From assembly GCA_964556395.1 (NCBI GenBank), contig CAZKVR010000001.1, positions 186,001-250,000 of the forward strand: a stretch of DNA of 64,000 bases, given 5' to 3'. The notes under the pieces are model-generated. The model was not told where the DNA came from. It made no database searches and saw only the letters and a list, made by a program, of their open reading frames with translations. Source of the stretch: WJKR01 sp964556395 (GTDB lineage: Archaea > Nanobdellota > Nanobdellia > Woesearchaeales > WJKR01). The position numbers and the translations under genes were made by a program. Below, in pieces: positions 40,888 through 48,735 of the stretch (position 1 is the stretch's first letter; each line of letters opens with the position of its first letter).

Positions 40888-41570
40888 TGTTGAGCGCTCT
40901 CCTTCTTCTGTTGTGATTGTGCATCTTTCTTAGGGGCTGCCTTCGCCGGCTTCTTCTTCACGGTGTCGGTCTTCTTGGGCTGCTCCTTCTTGGACTCTGG
41001 CTTCTGCTCGGCGGGCTTGGACTCCTGCTCGGGCTCCGGCTTCTTTGGGGTTTGCGCCTTGGATTCCTGTTTCTGCGCGGGCTGTTTGGGAGTTGTCTTC
41101 TTCGCCTGCTTCTTCTCGGCCTTCTTGGCGTTCGGGTCTTCCTTCACGGCGATCTCGACGTGCGACTGCTTGACCTGTCGTCGTCGTTGACGGCCGTAGC
41201 GGAAGGGCCTGCTCGCCTCGTGGGCGGCGAGGTGCTTGATGACGAGCTCTTCGGCGAGGCCTGCCTGGGCTGCGTTGGCCTCGACCGACTCGAGGAGGCT
41301 GAGGAATGCCTTCGAGGCCTTCTCAGGGTATCGTCCTGCGCTTACGCCCTTGCCGGGCTTGTGGCCGACGCCGTCGGTGAACCGCTTGTATGGGATGGCT
41401 TCCTCGTGCTTGAGGACTCGTTCGAGGATGGCCTTGGCGGCGGCGGTGCTCCTGCCTCGGAGGTGGTTGCTGATCTCGATGGCTACCTTGATGGAGATAG
41501 GCGCGTCCTTGAGGACCGCTTTCGCCACTCCTTCTTGGGGGCCGTTGTATGCGTATCTGTAGTCAGCCAT
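40884..41570 (-). CDS. rpl22: ribosomal protein uL22 with long low-complexity tail
   Basis: A 228-residue protein. The uL22 core (about residues 1-150) includes APISIKVAIEISNHLRGRS and the tunnel loop region RPFRYGRQRRRQVKQSHVEI. The last 75 or so residues are a lysine/proline/glutamine/glutamate-rich tail with repeats of PKKPEPEQESKP type. Archaeal uL22 is normally about 150-160 residues. It precedes uS3 in the operon. Confidence 0.95.
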   Translation of the reverse strand: MADYRYAYNGPQEGVAKAVLKDAPISIKVAIEISNHLRGRSTAAAKAILERVLKHEEAIPYKRFTDGVGHKPGKGVSAGRYPEKASKAFLSLLESVEANAAQAGLAEELVIKHLAAHEASRPFRYGRQRRRQVKQSHVEIAVKEDPNAKKAEKKQAKKTTPKQPAQKQESKAQTPKKPEPEQESKPAEQKPESKKEQPKKTDTVKKKPAKAAPKKDAQSQQKKESAQQ

Positions 41571-41580
41571 TTTGATTCAC

Positions 41581-41958
41581 TCACCTTACGGAGACGCTCG
41601 CGCTTGACTTCGTCGCTCCCACTCCTGGTCCGCCGTGCGAGACGCGCTTCCTGCTCGGGACGAGCTGTCCGAAGCGCATGCCTATCATCTCCGGTTGGAC
41701 GTGGACGTCGACGAAGGCCTTGCCGTTGTGTACCTTGATGACTTTCCCCACCATGTGCGGGAAGACTATCATCTCGCGGTGGTGCGTCTTGACGTTGTCC
41801 TTGTTCTTCGTCTTCTCGTAGACCTGCTTGAGCTCTTCGCTCATGCGGTCGACTGTCCTGCGTTCTCGTGAGGGCAGGAGGTGGACGAACTCATCGAAGG
41901 AGAGTTCTTGGAGCTCCTTGACGGTCTTGCCGCGGTAGGTGTGTTCTTTACGTGCCAT
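41581..41958 (-). CDS. rps19: ribosomal protein uS19
   Basis: A 125-residue protein with LPSRERRTVDRM, HHREMIVFPHMVGKVIKVHN and the conserved C-terminal GPGVGATKSSASVSVR. Small-subunit head protein near the A site. Length is slightly short of typical archaeal uS19. Between uL2 and uL22 as usual. Confidence 0.97.
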   Translation of the reverse strand: MARKEHTYRGKTVKELQELSFDEFVHLLPSRERRTVDRMSEELKQVYEKTKNKDNVKTHHREMIVFPHMVGKVIKVHNGKAFVDVHVQPEMIGMRFGQLVPSRKRVSHGGPGVGATKSSASVSVR

Positions 41959-41970
41959 CTTGCATCAGTT

Positions 41971-42672
41971 TTATCGTTTTCTGCCGGTGCGCTTGGCGGC
42001 GATCGCGCCCACCTTCCTTCCGGGCGGGGCGTGCCTGCTGGTCGGCTTGGCTTTGGATTTACGTAGCGACCTCTTGTTTCCGAAGGGGTGCGCCACCGCG
42101 TTCATCGCCGATCCTGAGACTATCGGGTAGTACTTGTTGCGGGCTTTCATGGCGTGGTGCTTGGTGCCGGCTTTGAGGAACGGTTTCTCCGTCCTGCCGC
42201 CGCCTGCCACGAAGCCTATAATCGCTTTGCATTCCGGGTGGAATGTCTTGTTCCTTTTGGAGGGGAGCTTGACGGTGACTCCTTTCTCCGTCCGGTTGAC
42301 GAGTCTTCCTGCGGCTCCGCTTGATTTGATGAACTTGCCGCCGTCTCCGGGTCTGTTCTCGATGTTGAACACCGGGGTCCCTTCGGGGATGTCTTTGAGG
42401 GCGAGCGCGTTGCCGTAGTCCACCGGCGCTTCCTCACCGATGGCGTATTGCTTGCCGACGAACAGTCCTTCGGCGGCTATGATGAGGCCGTTGGTGTTGT
42501 CTTCGTACTGCACTCTCGCGAGCGGTGCGCTGTGGCCTGCGCTGTTGATGAGGTCGAGGACGGTGTATGATTGCTTGCCTTTGAGTGCGGCGTCGCCTGC
42601 TGAGGCGAAGCTTCGCGCTCGGAAGCGTGTCGTCCCTTTTCCTCGTCGTTGTTGGATGAGGTTCTTGCCCAT
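41971..42672 (-). CDS. rpl2: ribosomal protein uL2
   Basis: A 233-residue protein of the peptidyl transferase region. MGKNLIQQRRGKGTTRFRAR is the archaeal N-terminus; the conserved C-terminal loop SGSAMNAVAHPFGN supplies the histidine important for activity, and the end is very basic (RHAPPGRKVGAIAAKRTGRK). Normal length. Confidence 0.98.
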   Translation of the reverse strand: MGKNLIQQRRGKGTTRFRARSFASAGDAALKGKQSYTVLDLINSAGHSAPLARVQYEDNTNGLIIAAEGLFVGKQYAIGEEAPVDYGNALALKDIPEGTPVFNIENRPGDGGKFIKSSGAAGRLVNRTEKGVTVKLPSKRNKTFHPECKAIIGFVAGGGRTEKPFLKAGTKHHAMKARNKYYPIVSGSAMNAVAHPFGNKRSLRKSKAKPTSRHAPPGRKVGAIAAKRTGRKR

Positions 42673-42683
42673 TTATGTCACCT

Positions 42684-42935
42684 TTACATGAGGCCGAGGT
42701 CTGTGGCGATGTCGATCGCCGGCGTCTCGTCGCTGAACGTGATGTATGCCCGTTTCTTGTTGTCCGGGGTGTGCAGCGTCCTGACGGCCGTCACCTTGGC
42801 GTTGAATTGTTCTTCGATGGCTTTCTTGATCTCTGGCTTGGTGGCTTTCTCGTCTACGACGAAGATGAGCTTGTTCTGTGATTCCATGAGCCTGATGCTC
42901 TTCTCTGTGGAGAGGGGGTATTTGATGGTGCTCAT
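42684..42935 (-). CDS. rpl23: ribosomal protein uL23
   Basis: An 83-residue protein: IKYPLSTEKSIRLMESQNKL, KAIEEQFNAKVTAVRTL and the closing AIDIATDLGLM are the archaeal uL23 pattern. It forms the docking site for SRP at the tunnel exit. Start overlaps the uL4 stop by ATGA. Confidence 0.97.
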   Translation of the reverse strand: MSTIKYPLSTEKSIRLMESQNKLIFVVDEKATKPEIKKAIEEQFNAKVTAVRTLHTPDNKKRAYITFSDETPAIDIATDLGLM

Positions 42936-43822
42936 GCTTTCACCTCGGCTGTTTTCTTCGTCGTCTTCTTCGTGGTCTTCTTAGCGGTTTTCTCTTGCTT
43001 GGGTTGCCGCTTCTTGTCCGTGAAGAGCTTTTCGTCGTCCATGCGCTTGAGCGCCGCGTCCGTGTACAGTGTGAGCCTGCCTGGTTCTGCGCCCGGCGCG
43101 AGGAGGCCTGCGTTGAGCTCGTCGATCGTGGCGACGTCGACTCCTTGCAGGTTGATGGCCGCCGCTTGGAGCGGGCAGTCCTTGCTGGTCACGATGAGCG
43201 CGCTGGTGGCGTGCTTGCGCCTCCTGCCTCTCATGGTGCCTTTGCCTGCGCGGATGGCTCGCTTCTCGGCCCTGGCGAGGTCGTCGCCGAGTCCGAGCGC
43301 TTCCATCATGGCCTTGACGTCTTTCGTCTTGGCGAGCTGTTCGGCTTCAGCGGAGAGTATGAAAGGGTATGCTTCGGGGGTCTTGTGTCCTCTGGCCGCG
43401 ACGATTTCCTTGTCGACTGTGGCTGCGAGGGCTGCCCTGATGGCTTTCTTGCGCTCTTTCGTGTTGATGGCTTTCGTCCAGATCTTGCTGGCTTTGGGCG
43501 GGTGGGCCCGTCGTCCGCCGACGGTCTGGGGTGCGAAGGCGCCGGTCCACATGAACCTGCTTCCGCGGTAGTTCATCGCTTTCCTCGGCGTCCTTGATTG
43601 TCCGATGCCGTACGTGCCCCTGTAGTCGTGGCGTCGCTTGCTGATGCGGACGCTGTGTCTGAGGCCTGCTTCTTCGTCGGCGCCGTAGGGTTGTCTGGCG
43701 TTGCTCTGGAGCGCTTGGACCGCTCGCTTGATGAGGTCTGGCCTGACCTGCTCCTCGAACTGTGTGGGGAGCTTGACCTCTCCGGCCGCCTTGTTGTCTT
43801 TCGTGACGAGTTTGAGCTTCAT
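42932..43822 (-). CDS. rpl4: ribosomal protein uL4 with lysine/threonine tail
   Basis: A 296-residue protein from ATG 43822; the frame is open to 44578 but that part shadows uL3. Conserved parts: RHSVRISKRRHDYRGTYGIG, MNYRGSRFMWTGAFAPQTVG and GRRAHPPKASKIW. The last roughly 25 residues are a KKTTKK-type tail similar to that of uS17. uL4 lines the exit tunnel. It begins 2 bases after the uL3 stop. Confidence 0.96.
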   Translation of the reverse strand: MKLKLVTKDNKAAGEVKLPTQFEEQVRPDLIKRAVQALQSNARQPYGADEEAGLRHSVRISKRRHDYRGTYGIGQSRTPRKAMNYRGSRFMWTGAFAPQTVGGRRAHPPKASKIWTKAINTKERKKAIRAALAATVDKEIVAARGHKTPEAYPFILSAEAEQLAKTKDVKAMMEALGLGDDLARAEKRAIRAGKGTMRGRRRKHATSALIVTSKDCPLQAAAINLQGVDVATIDELNAGLLAPGAEPGRLTLYTDAALKRMDDEKLFTDKKRQPKQEKTAKKTTKKTTKKTAEVKA

Positions 43823-43824
43823 CG

Positions 43825-44802
43825 TTATCGTCCTTGTTTCGACTCCGTGCTGATGGCTTTGATCGCGGGTAGCGGGTGCGCCTTGGCGTCCGGCCTGACC
43901 GGTTTTGCCATGATGATGGCTCGCTTCTTGGCTCCCGGTACCGTCCCTTTCACGAGGATGTAGGTCGTCTTGACGTTGCCGTAGTTGACGAGTCCTCCTT
44001 TCGGGTTGACTTCTTCCGGGTTGTCGCTGATCTTGAGTATCTGGTTGTTGTATTGGACGCGCTGGTGGTATCCTGTCTGTCCTGCGTGGGCGACCCGGTA
44101 CATGAAGTGCGCGTGTCCTTTCCAGCCGCCGAGGCTTCCGGGTGTCCGTCGGCCTTTCTCTGACTTGTGTGGTGTGAGTCCGATGCCGAATCGCTTGACG
44201 GCTCCTTGGAATCCTTTGCCTTTGGTGACGGCGTGGATGTCCATGTAGTCCCCTTCCTGGTAGAGGTCGGTGACTGGGATGTCCTTGCCGGCGTGCTCCT
44301 TTATGTATTGGAGCTTGTCTTCGTTGCTGCCTCCGAGTTTGACTTCGAAGAGGTCCGGGCTCTTCTTGAATCCTATCTTGCCTGGTTGGGTGTGGCAGAT
44401 GATGGTGATGTCCTCGTATTCTTCCGGTTTGAGGTCGTCGAGCTTGCCTTCTTTCTTGGCTTGCGGGACTTTCCGGGCGAGGTCTTTCTCGGTGCTGAGG
44501 ACGACTTCTTTGGCGACGCCGGTGCCGTACCCGTTGGGCTTGTAGCCTCTCGCGCTGTAGATGCGGATGGGTGGGCATTCGATGATGGTCGCTGGGATGG
44601 TGATGGCTTGGTTCTTGCTCGTGCTGCTCTTGCGCGTGTCGGTGGCGGTGACGTGGGTCATGCCTGCCTTGTAGCCTGCGGTGGCGAGTGGTTGGGCGTC
44701 TTTTGTTTCCGCCCAGGATCGCACGCGGGCTACGCTGCGCTTGGCTCTTTTTCGGGGCCAGAACTGCATGCTGCCGAATCGTGGTCTCTTGGTGGTTGGC
44801 AT
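43825..44802 (-). CDS. rpl3: ribosomal protein uL3
   Basis: A 325-residue protein, first gene of the ribosomal operon. RFGSMQFWPRKRAKRSVARV is the archaeal/eukaryotic N-terminus; TKGKGFQGAVKRFGI and KSEKGRRTPGSLGGWKGHAH are the conserved core, and YHQRVQYNNQILKI follows. GAGGA stands 10 bases before the ATG, although the transcript appears to have a long leader (see 44803-45009). Normal length. Confidence 0.98.
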   Translation of the reverse strand: MPTTKRPRFGSMQFWPRKRAKRSVARVRSWAETKDAQPLATAGYKAGMTHVTATDTRKSSTSKNQAITIPATIIECPPIRIYSARGYKPNGYGTGVAKEVVLSTEKDLARKVPQAKKEGKLDDLKPEEYEDITIICHTQPGKIGFKKSPDLFEVKLGGSNEDKLQYIKEHAGKDIPVTDLYQEGDYMDIHAVTKGKGFQGAVKRFGIGLTPHKSEKGRRTPGSLGGWKGHAHFMYRVAHAGQTGYHQRVQYNNQILKISDNPEEVNPKGGLVNYGNVKTTYILVKGTVPGAKKRAIIMAKPVRPDAKAHPLPAIKAISTESKQGR

Positions 44803-44899
44803 TTGCTGTCTTCCTCTTGGGTCACGGGTCCCTTCTTGTCGGATTGCCGTGTGTCTGCTTTCGTACGTGCAGCCTTTTGCTGAAAGACTCCTTTGAGAA

Positions 44900-44916
44900 T
44901 ACGCGTTTGATGCGTA
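44900..44916 (-). promoter_or_regulatory. leader stem-loop 1 of uL3 operon
   Basis: TACGC and GCGTA arms separated by 7 bases, about 100 bases before the uL3 start. It directly abuts stem-loop 2. A tandem hairpin in a ribosomal leader suggests autoregulation by a ribosomal protein, but no binding site is recognised. Confidence 0.4.
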
Positions 44917-44938
44917 CTGAAAAGGGCTTTCTTTTCAG
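44917..44938 (-). promoter_or_regulatory. leader stem-loop 2 of uL3 operon
   Basis: Perfect 8-base arms CTGAAAAG and CTTTTCAG with a 6-base loop, immediately next to stem-loop 1. Candidate regulatory structure in the 5' leader. Confidence 0.45.
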
Positions 44939-45135
44939 GCTGCGGGTGTGCTCGTCACAATCTGTTGAAGGTGACGTGGGTCGGGGAGAATCCTGCGGGT
45001 TTTATAAAGGTTGCGTATGGAAAAGAAAGTCGAAGAAATAATTTCTATATAGTAATTTCTTTATAGAAAATAAATTGTGAAGAGACCAGGATGGCCGAAA
45101 AGAGATAGCTGCAGAATCAAAAATAAGAGAAAGAC

Positions 45136-45408
45136 TCAACAGGTGCCTGCCTCGACACAATCATTCTTACTGGCACACCACTCGCAATTACCATATCTGC
45201 TACAGGCTTCCTCGGAAGCGCCGTTGCACTGGTGGTCGCTAGCGAGAGATTCGGCATACATCAGGTGCCTGTAGGACTCCCCGGCGACGTTGTCTGACGG
45301 GACCATGACTACCGACTGCGCAGACCCTTGCATCAGCGTGACGACGCCGACGACAGCCACGACAGCCACCATACCCACTACTGCCAGCATACTTTGCTTG
45401 TCATCCAT
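45136..45408 (-). CDS. small pilin-like protein with PSI-like cysteine domain
   Basis: A 90-residue protein. MDDKQSML leads into a hydrophobic helix (AVVGMVAVVAVVGVVTLM) with K before Q as a possible prepilin cleavage site. The C-terminal 35 residues hold six cysteines spaced C-x6-C-x5-C-x2-C-x5-C-x5-C, including GNCEWCASKNDC. The C-x-W-C core is reminiscent of PSI (plexin-semaphorin-integrin) domains. AGAGGTGATCA precedes the ATG. A TATA element (GGTTTAAAAAGAG) overlaps the end of the primase gene, so it has its own promoter. Likely a surface subunit related in kind to those of the left-hand island. Confidence 0.75.
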   Translation of the reverse strand: MDDKQSMLAVVGMVAVVAVVGVVTLMQGSAQSVVMVPSDNVAGESYRHLMYAESLASDHQCNGASEEACSRYGNCEWCASKNDCVEAGTC

Positions 45409-45449
45409 TCGTTGATCACCTCTGGAAACACCAACGGCAAGAACTCTTT

Positions 45450-47078
45450 TTAAACCTTTTCGGAATCCTCTGAGGATTCCTTCGCCTTCTTCCGCTCCCT
45501 GTACTTCCGCCGCATCTCCTTCTGCTCGTCCGTGAGCTTCTGCCGGCCGCCTTTCTTCTGGCCGTGGCCCGCCCTGGCAGCCTTCTTCTTCGCGTACTGC
45601 AAAGGATTCTTGATCGTGTTGCAGAACTCGTCAGGCCTGCACACCCCGAAGTCCTGGTAGTACTGCTTGCAATTATGCGGGGGCATGACCTCTTTCTTCG
45701 ACTTCTCGTACCGGACGCGGCCTTTTATCTCGACCTCCCGCAAGGGTTCCTCATTACGCTGGTTCCACTCCATCAACGTCGCCTCGATGGCGTCGAACGA
45801 CCAGCCCGCGCCGCGGAGGAAGTTGATCAGGGTGAACAACGCTCTCTTGCGACCGTCCTTCAGGCCTTCGAGCATCAGCCTGATGCATGGCGGGAAGTAG
45901 TCCTCAGGGATGGCCTCCTCGGGCAGGGCGTACTCCTTCGGCCCCTCGTCCTTGTCCGACAGGTCAGGGTCGTGGTCATACGCCTGGGTCAACAGTGAGG
46001 CCGCCTCGCCGGGCTCCGCCGAGTCGCGGTCGAGGAACGGCACGTCGAAGCCGACCTTGTCCGGCTCCGCCTCCTCCTTGCTGAACGACAACACCCTCTC
46101 CAAAGGGATGGGGACGCTGACGAGCTGGCTCTTCTCATGGAAGCTGTACGGCATCCGGTAGAGGTGCCGGTGAGCCAGCAGTATCGTGTCGACCTCGACG
46201 ACGGACAACGGGTCGAACGCCTCCCGGTGGACCGGGTTGAACCGCGAGTCGTTAGGACTGTACTTCTTGTGGCAGTCGCACACCGCCGTGTCCTTCAGCA
46301 CCTGCTCCTGCATGAGGTTGTGGCACGCCGGGCAGGTCGGCACGTCCATGCGCTCGTCGACCACTTGCCGGTGGCCGCAGTGGCCGCACGTGTAGGCGTA
46401 CTTGTCCTGGGCTTCCCGCACCGTGGCGCCGCACGTGTCGCACACCGTGATGAAGAACTCCGACGACGGCTTGCCGAAGTGCTCCGACAACGCCTCCTTA
46501 GTCACCGCAACCTTCTTACCGCCGACGGAGAAGCGTATCTCGTCGTTGCCAACCTCGGTGTACTCCTTGACGATGTAGTCCAACAGGTACTTGGCGATCT
46601 TCTTCGGCGCTTCTGGGAAGAGGTCTTTCGTCTCCTGATTGTTGAACTCCCCAGGGAACGCTTCGAACGGGACCGCGACGTGAAAGCCCTTGTTCCCGCT
46701 GAACTTCACGCTGACCGCCTTCACCCCATGGTCCTGCAATGCCCTGATGAAGAGGTGGGTGATCAATTTGGATAGCGGCCAGTACGGGCAGTCGACGTCC
46801 AGTATGAGGTCCCACCCGGTCCGGAGCTCCGCGATATCCTTCTTGCCCATACCGGTCTCGATGTGGAGCGGGTTGCTCCACAACTCTTCGGAGCAGTGGA
46901 ATGATGAGGCCTTCCTCTTCGCGAATTCCAGGACGTCCCCTTCCGTGAACAGCGCGTCCGGCCTCTTTCCGAAGTAGGTCTGGAACCGCACCGAGACCTC
47001 CTTGTCGCGCGCCTGCTCCACCAGGGCGCGCTGCACTTCCGGGCGCTTGTAGAACGAGAGCGTCTTGGCGATGAACAT
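45450..47078 (-). CDS. single-chain DNA primase: PriS catalytic domain fused to PriL-type Fe-S domain
   Basis: A 542-residue protein. Residues about 1-330 are an archaeo-eukaryotic primase domain: catalytic D94-x-D96 in LILDVD, SGNKGFH (127-133) and AHRHLYRMPYSFHEKS (from about 302). Between them, residues 213-269 hold eight cysteines in four pairs, a larger zinc region than usual. Residues about 395-490 resemble the PriL C-terminal iron-sulfur domain, with four cysteines in PPC (398), HNC (470), GVC (480) and FC (486). A basic tail follows. Separate PriS and PriL genes are normal in most archaea; fused forms are known in Nanoarchaeum and other DPANN. It makes RNA/DNA primers for replication. 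Confidence 0.9.
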   Translation of the reverse strand: MFIAKTLSFYKRPEVQRALVEQARDKEVSVRFQTYFGKRPDALFTEGDVLEFAKRKASSFHCSEELWSNPLHIETGMGKKDIAELRTGWDLILDVDCPYWPLSKLITHLFIRALQDHGVKAVSVKFSGNKGFHVAVPFEAFPGEFNNQETKDLFPEAPKKIAKYLLDYIVKEYTEVGNDEIRFSVGGKKVAVTKEALSEHFGKPSSEFFITVCDTCGATVREAQDKYAYTCGHCGHRQVVDERMDVPTCPACHNLMQEQVLKDTAVCDCHKKYSPNDSRFNPVHREAFDPLSVVEVDTILLAHRHLYRMPYSFHEKSQLVSVPIPLERVLSFSKEEAEPDKVGFDVPFLDRDSAEPGEAASLLTQAYDHDPDLSDKDEGPKEYALPEEAIPEDYFPPCIRLMLEGLKDGRKRALFTLINFLRGAGWSFDAIEATLMEWNQRNEEPLREVEIKGRVRYEKSKKEVMPPHNCKQYYQDFGVCRPDEFCNTIKNPLQYAKKKAARAGHGQKKGGRQKLTDEQKEMRRKYRERKKAKESSEDSEKV

Positions 47079-47148
47079 ACTAGGGTGGTGATGGAGTGGT
47101 ATTTATGCGTTGCGCGACGGGTGGCCAGTGGAAAGAAAAAGAAATGGT

Positions 47149-47373
47149 TCAGATGACGCGTTCGCCGGTCTCGTTGTCCACGATGTGTATCACACCCACA
47201 GGACAGCTCTCCGCCGCTTGCTTGTTCGCTTCCAGTTCGGATTCTTCTATCTCCTTCTTGAGCAGGTTGGCCTTGCCGTCGTCGCCCATCTGCCAGTTGT
47301 CCGGGTCCGCGCTGACGCAGCCGCCGGCTCCGATGCATCCGTCCCTGTCGTATTCTATCGTGTATTTCGCCAT
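47149..47373 (-). CDS. ferredoxin with a three-cysteine cluster motif
   Basis: A 74-residue electron carrier. ATG 47373 is preceded by AGGTG; the earlier ATG at 47382 is less likely. The motif is C-I-G-A-G-G-C near the N-terminus and SCPVG near the C-terminus. The second ligand position is alanine, and the usual C-P after the third cysteine is D-P. With three cysteines the cluster may be [3Fe-4S], or [4Fe-4S] with a non-cysteine ligand, as in Pyrococcus-type single-cluster ferredoxins where an aspartate serves. Partners are not evident in the window. Confidence 0.9.
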   Translation of the reverse strand: MAKYTIEYDRDGCIGAGGCVSADPDNWQMGDDGKANLLKKEIEESELEANKQAAESCPVGVIHIVDNETGERVI

Positions 47374-47401
47374 TGCTAACACCTATGATTCTCAACGCCA
47401 A

Positions 47402-47416
47402 CTCCTATTTATATGT
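47402..47416. promoter_or_regulatory. bidirectional TATA element
   Basis: TCCTATTTATATGTG provides TATAAATA on the minus strand for the ferredoxin gene (start 47373) and TTTATATG on the plus strand for the gene at 47446. Distances of about 30-40 bases suit both. Confidence 0.55.
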
Positions 47417-47445
47417 GTTTGCGTGGGGTAGCGCCAGATTTTTCA

Positions 47446-47766
47446 ATGTCGAATGGTTTCCCTGCAAGCATGTCCTACGAGCGCGTCTATGATGAGATAG
47501 AAGGCATTAGGAAGTGGTATCTCCGTGAATTGGCTCCGAAGAGTTCCCAGGAGGAGACTGATGATTTCCTCAGGGAGCTGGAGACGTTGGAGGACATGCT
47601 CGAACACCATGAGTTCCCCGAGGCCAAGGCTATCGTGAAGCACCAAGAGAAATATTTCAGTGACAACAACTATTTGGGGATCATGGATAATTACAAGTCA
47701 TTGCGTAAAGGGCTCGAGACCGTCCACGCCCAGTACAACAAAAAGAGTCAGGACGGCAAGATATGA
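47446..47766 (+). CDS. unknown small helical protein
   Basis: A 106-residue protein from ATG 47446, chosen because it lies about 35 bases after the TATA element; the frame is open from 47413 and another ATG at 47470 is possible. The sequence is strongly alpha-helical and charged (LRELETLEDMLEHHEFPEAK, KSLRKGLETVHAQYNKKSQD), suggesting a helical bundle. No cysteines, signal peptide or membrane segment. Its stop directly abuts the stop of the convergent histidine kinase gene. No family recognised. Confidence 0.7.
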   Translation: MSNGFPASMSYERVYDEIEGIRKWYLRELAPKSSQEETDDFLRELETLEDMLEHHEFPEAKAIVKHQEKYFSDNNYLGIMDNYKSLRKGLETVHAQYNKKSQDGKI

Positions 47767-48672
47767 TTACCTGCCGGGAGGGATGGTCATCTTGAACGTG
47801 GTGCCTTCGTCGGGCGCTGTGCGTTCGATTTCTAGCGTGCCGCCTCGTTCTTCCACGTAGGCTTTCGCGAGGTAGAGTCCTTTGCCGTGGTCGTCTCCTT
47901 CTCCTGCGCGGCTTGACTCCCGGTATCCGAACACGCTGTCGGGGTTATTGAAGTGGTTGGTGTCTATGCCTTTCCCGTTGTCCGAAAATAAGAGGGTGTA
48001 CGTCCTGTCGTCGTTGTTCTTGCCTCTGATTGTGATTTGTCGGTCTTCCTGCTCTGGAGGGAATGCGTGGTCGACTGTGTTGTCGAGGAGTGTCTTGAGG
48101 ACGTTGCCGACGTAGTCCCCTTCAGTCTTCCTCGTTTCCATCCTGTAGTCCAGGGCGATGCCGTGGCGGTCGAGGAGTGGTTGGATGTCTTTGGCGTGGT
48201 GGTGGAATGCCTGGTCTATGAAGTGTTCCTTGGAGTTTTTGCCGAAGAAGGTGTTGCCTGCGTAGGCGAGCTTTTCGATGGAGTCGACGAGGTGTGTGTG
48301 GAGTTCTTGCTCCTTCTCGCGTCCTGGCCTGTTCTCCTTGACGTCCGGCAGGTAGGCGAGGATCGCTTTGAGGTTGTCGCGGTAGTCGCGGGCCGCCTCT
48401 TCCAGCAGGGGGTCTTCGAGCGTTTGGGGTGCGGAGATGGTTTCGGCCATCGCGTCGCAGGACTTGGCATACTCGTGACCCAGGGTGGAGAGTGCGTCTG
48501 TGAGGCCGAGCCGTTCATACTTCGGGATGAAGTTGGCGAGTTCGAGGCCGTTGGCCGGTGATTTGAGGTCGTGGTTGAGCCTCTCGATGACGCGCGCTTT
48601 CCGCTCGCCTTCCGTTTGTTGGCCTCGCTTGAGCTCTTCCATGACGTCTTCTACCGTGAATTCGAGGTCCAT
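47767..48672 (-). CDS. soluble histidine kinase-like protein
   Basis: A 301-residue protein from ATG 48672 (TATA-like TTTAAATAC about 25 bases upstream). The H-box is RLNHDLKSP (H34), followed by a long helical dimerisation/linker region. The ATPase domain shows the N-box LLDNTVDHAF, G1 box SDNGKGI and G2 box DDHGKGLYLAKAYVEERGG. There is no membrane helix, PAS or other sensor domain, and no response regulator nearby, so partner and signal are unknown. Histidine kinases are sparse in small DPANN genomes. Confidence 0.88.
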   Translation of the reverse strand: MDLEFTVEDVMEELKRGQQTEGERKARVIERLNHDLKSPANGLELANFIPKYERLGLTDALSTLGHEYAKSCDAMAETISAPQTLEDPLLEEAARDYRDNLKAILAYLPDVKENRPGREKEQELHTHLVDSIEKLAYAGNTFFGKNSKEHFIDQAFHHHAKDIQPLLDRHGIALDYRMETRKTEGDYVGNVLKTLLDNTVDHAFPPEQEDRQITIRGKNNDDRTYTLLFSDNGKGIDTNHFNNPDSVFGYRESSRAGEGDDHGKGLYLAKAYVEERGGTLEIERTAPDEGTTFKMTIPPGR

Positions 48673-48735
48673 GGTATTCCACAACCAAGCAGTATTTAAA
48701 AAAATTCCTAATAATGACTACTGGAAGATAGTAAA

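Larger units (their letters stand above)
44803..45009 (-). promoter_or_regulatory. promoter and long leader of the ribosomal protein operon
   Basis: The TATA element CCTTTATAAAACC lies at about 45000-45009 on the minus strand, roughly 200 bases before the uL3 start. The predicted leader of about 175 bases is unusually long for this genome and holds two adjacent stem-loops (44900-44916 and 44917-44938). Upstream, 45010-45135 is AT-rich with no gene; it contains further TATA-like sequence and the inverted repeat TTTCTATA/TATAGAAA (45042-45069). Confidence 0.5.

Noticed and set aside
42932..44578. Apparent 548-residue form of uL4
   Set aside because: The extra N-terminal 250 residues lie across uL3 in another frame and are arginine/histidine/proline-rich shadow sequence; uL4 begins at 43822.
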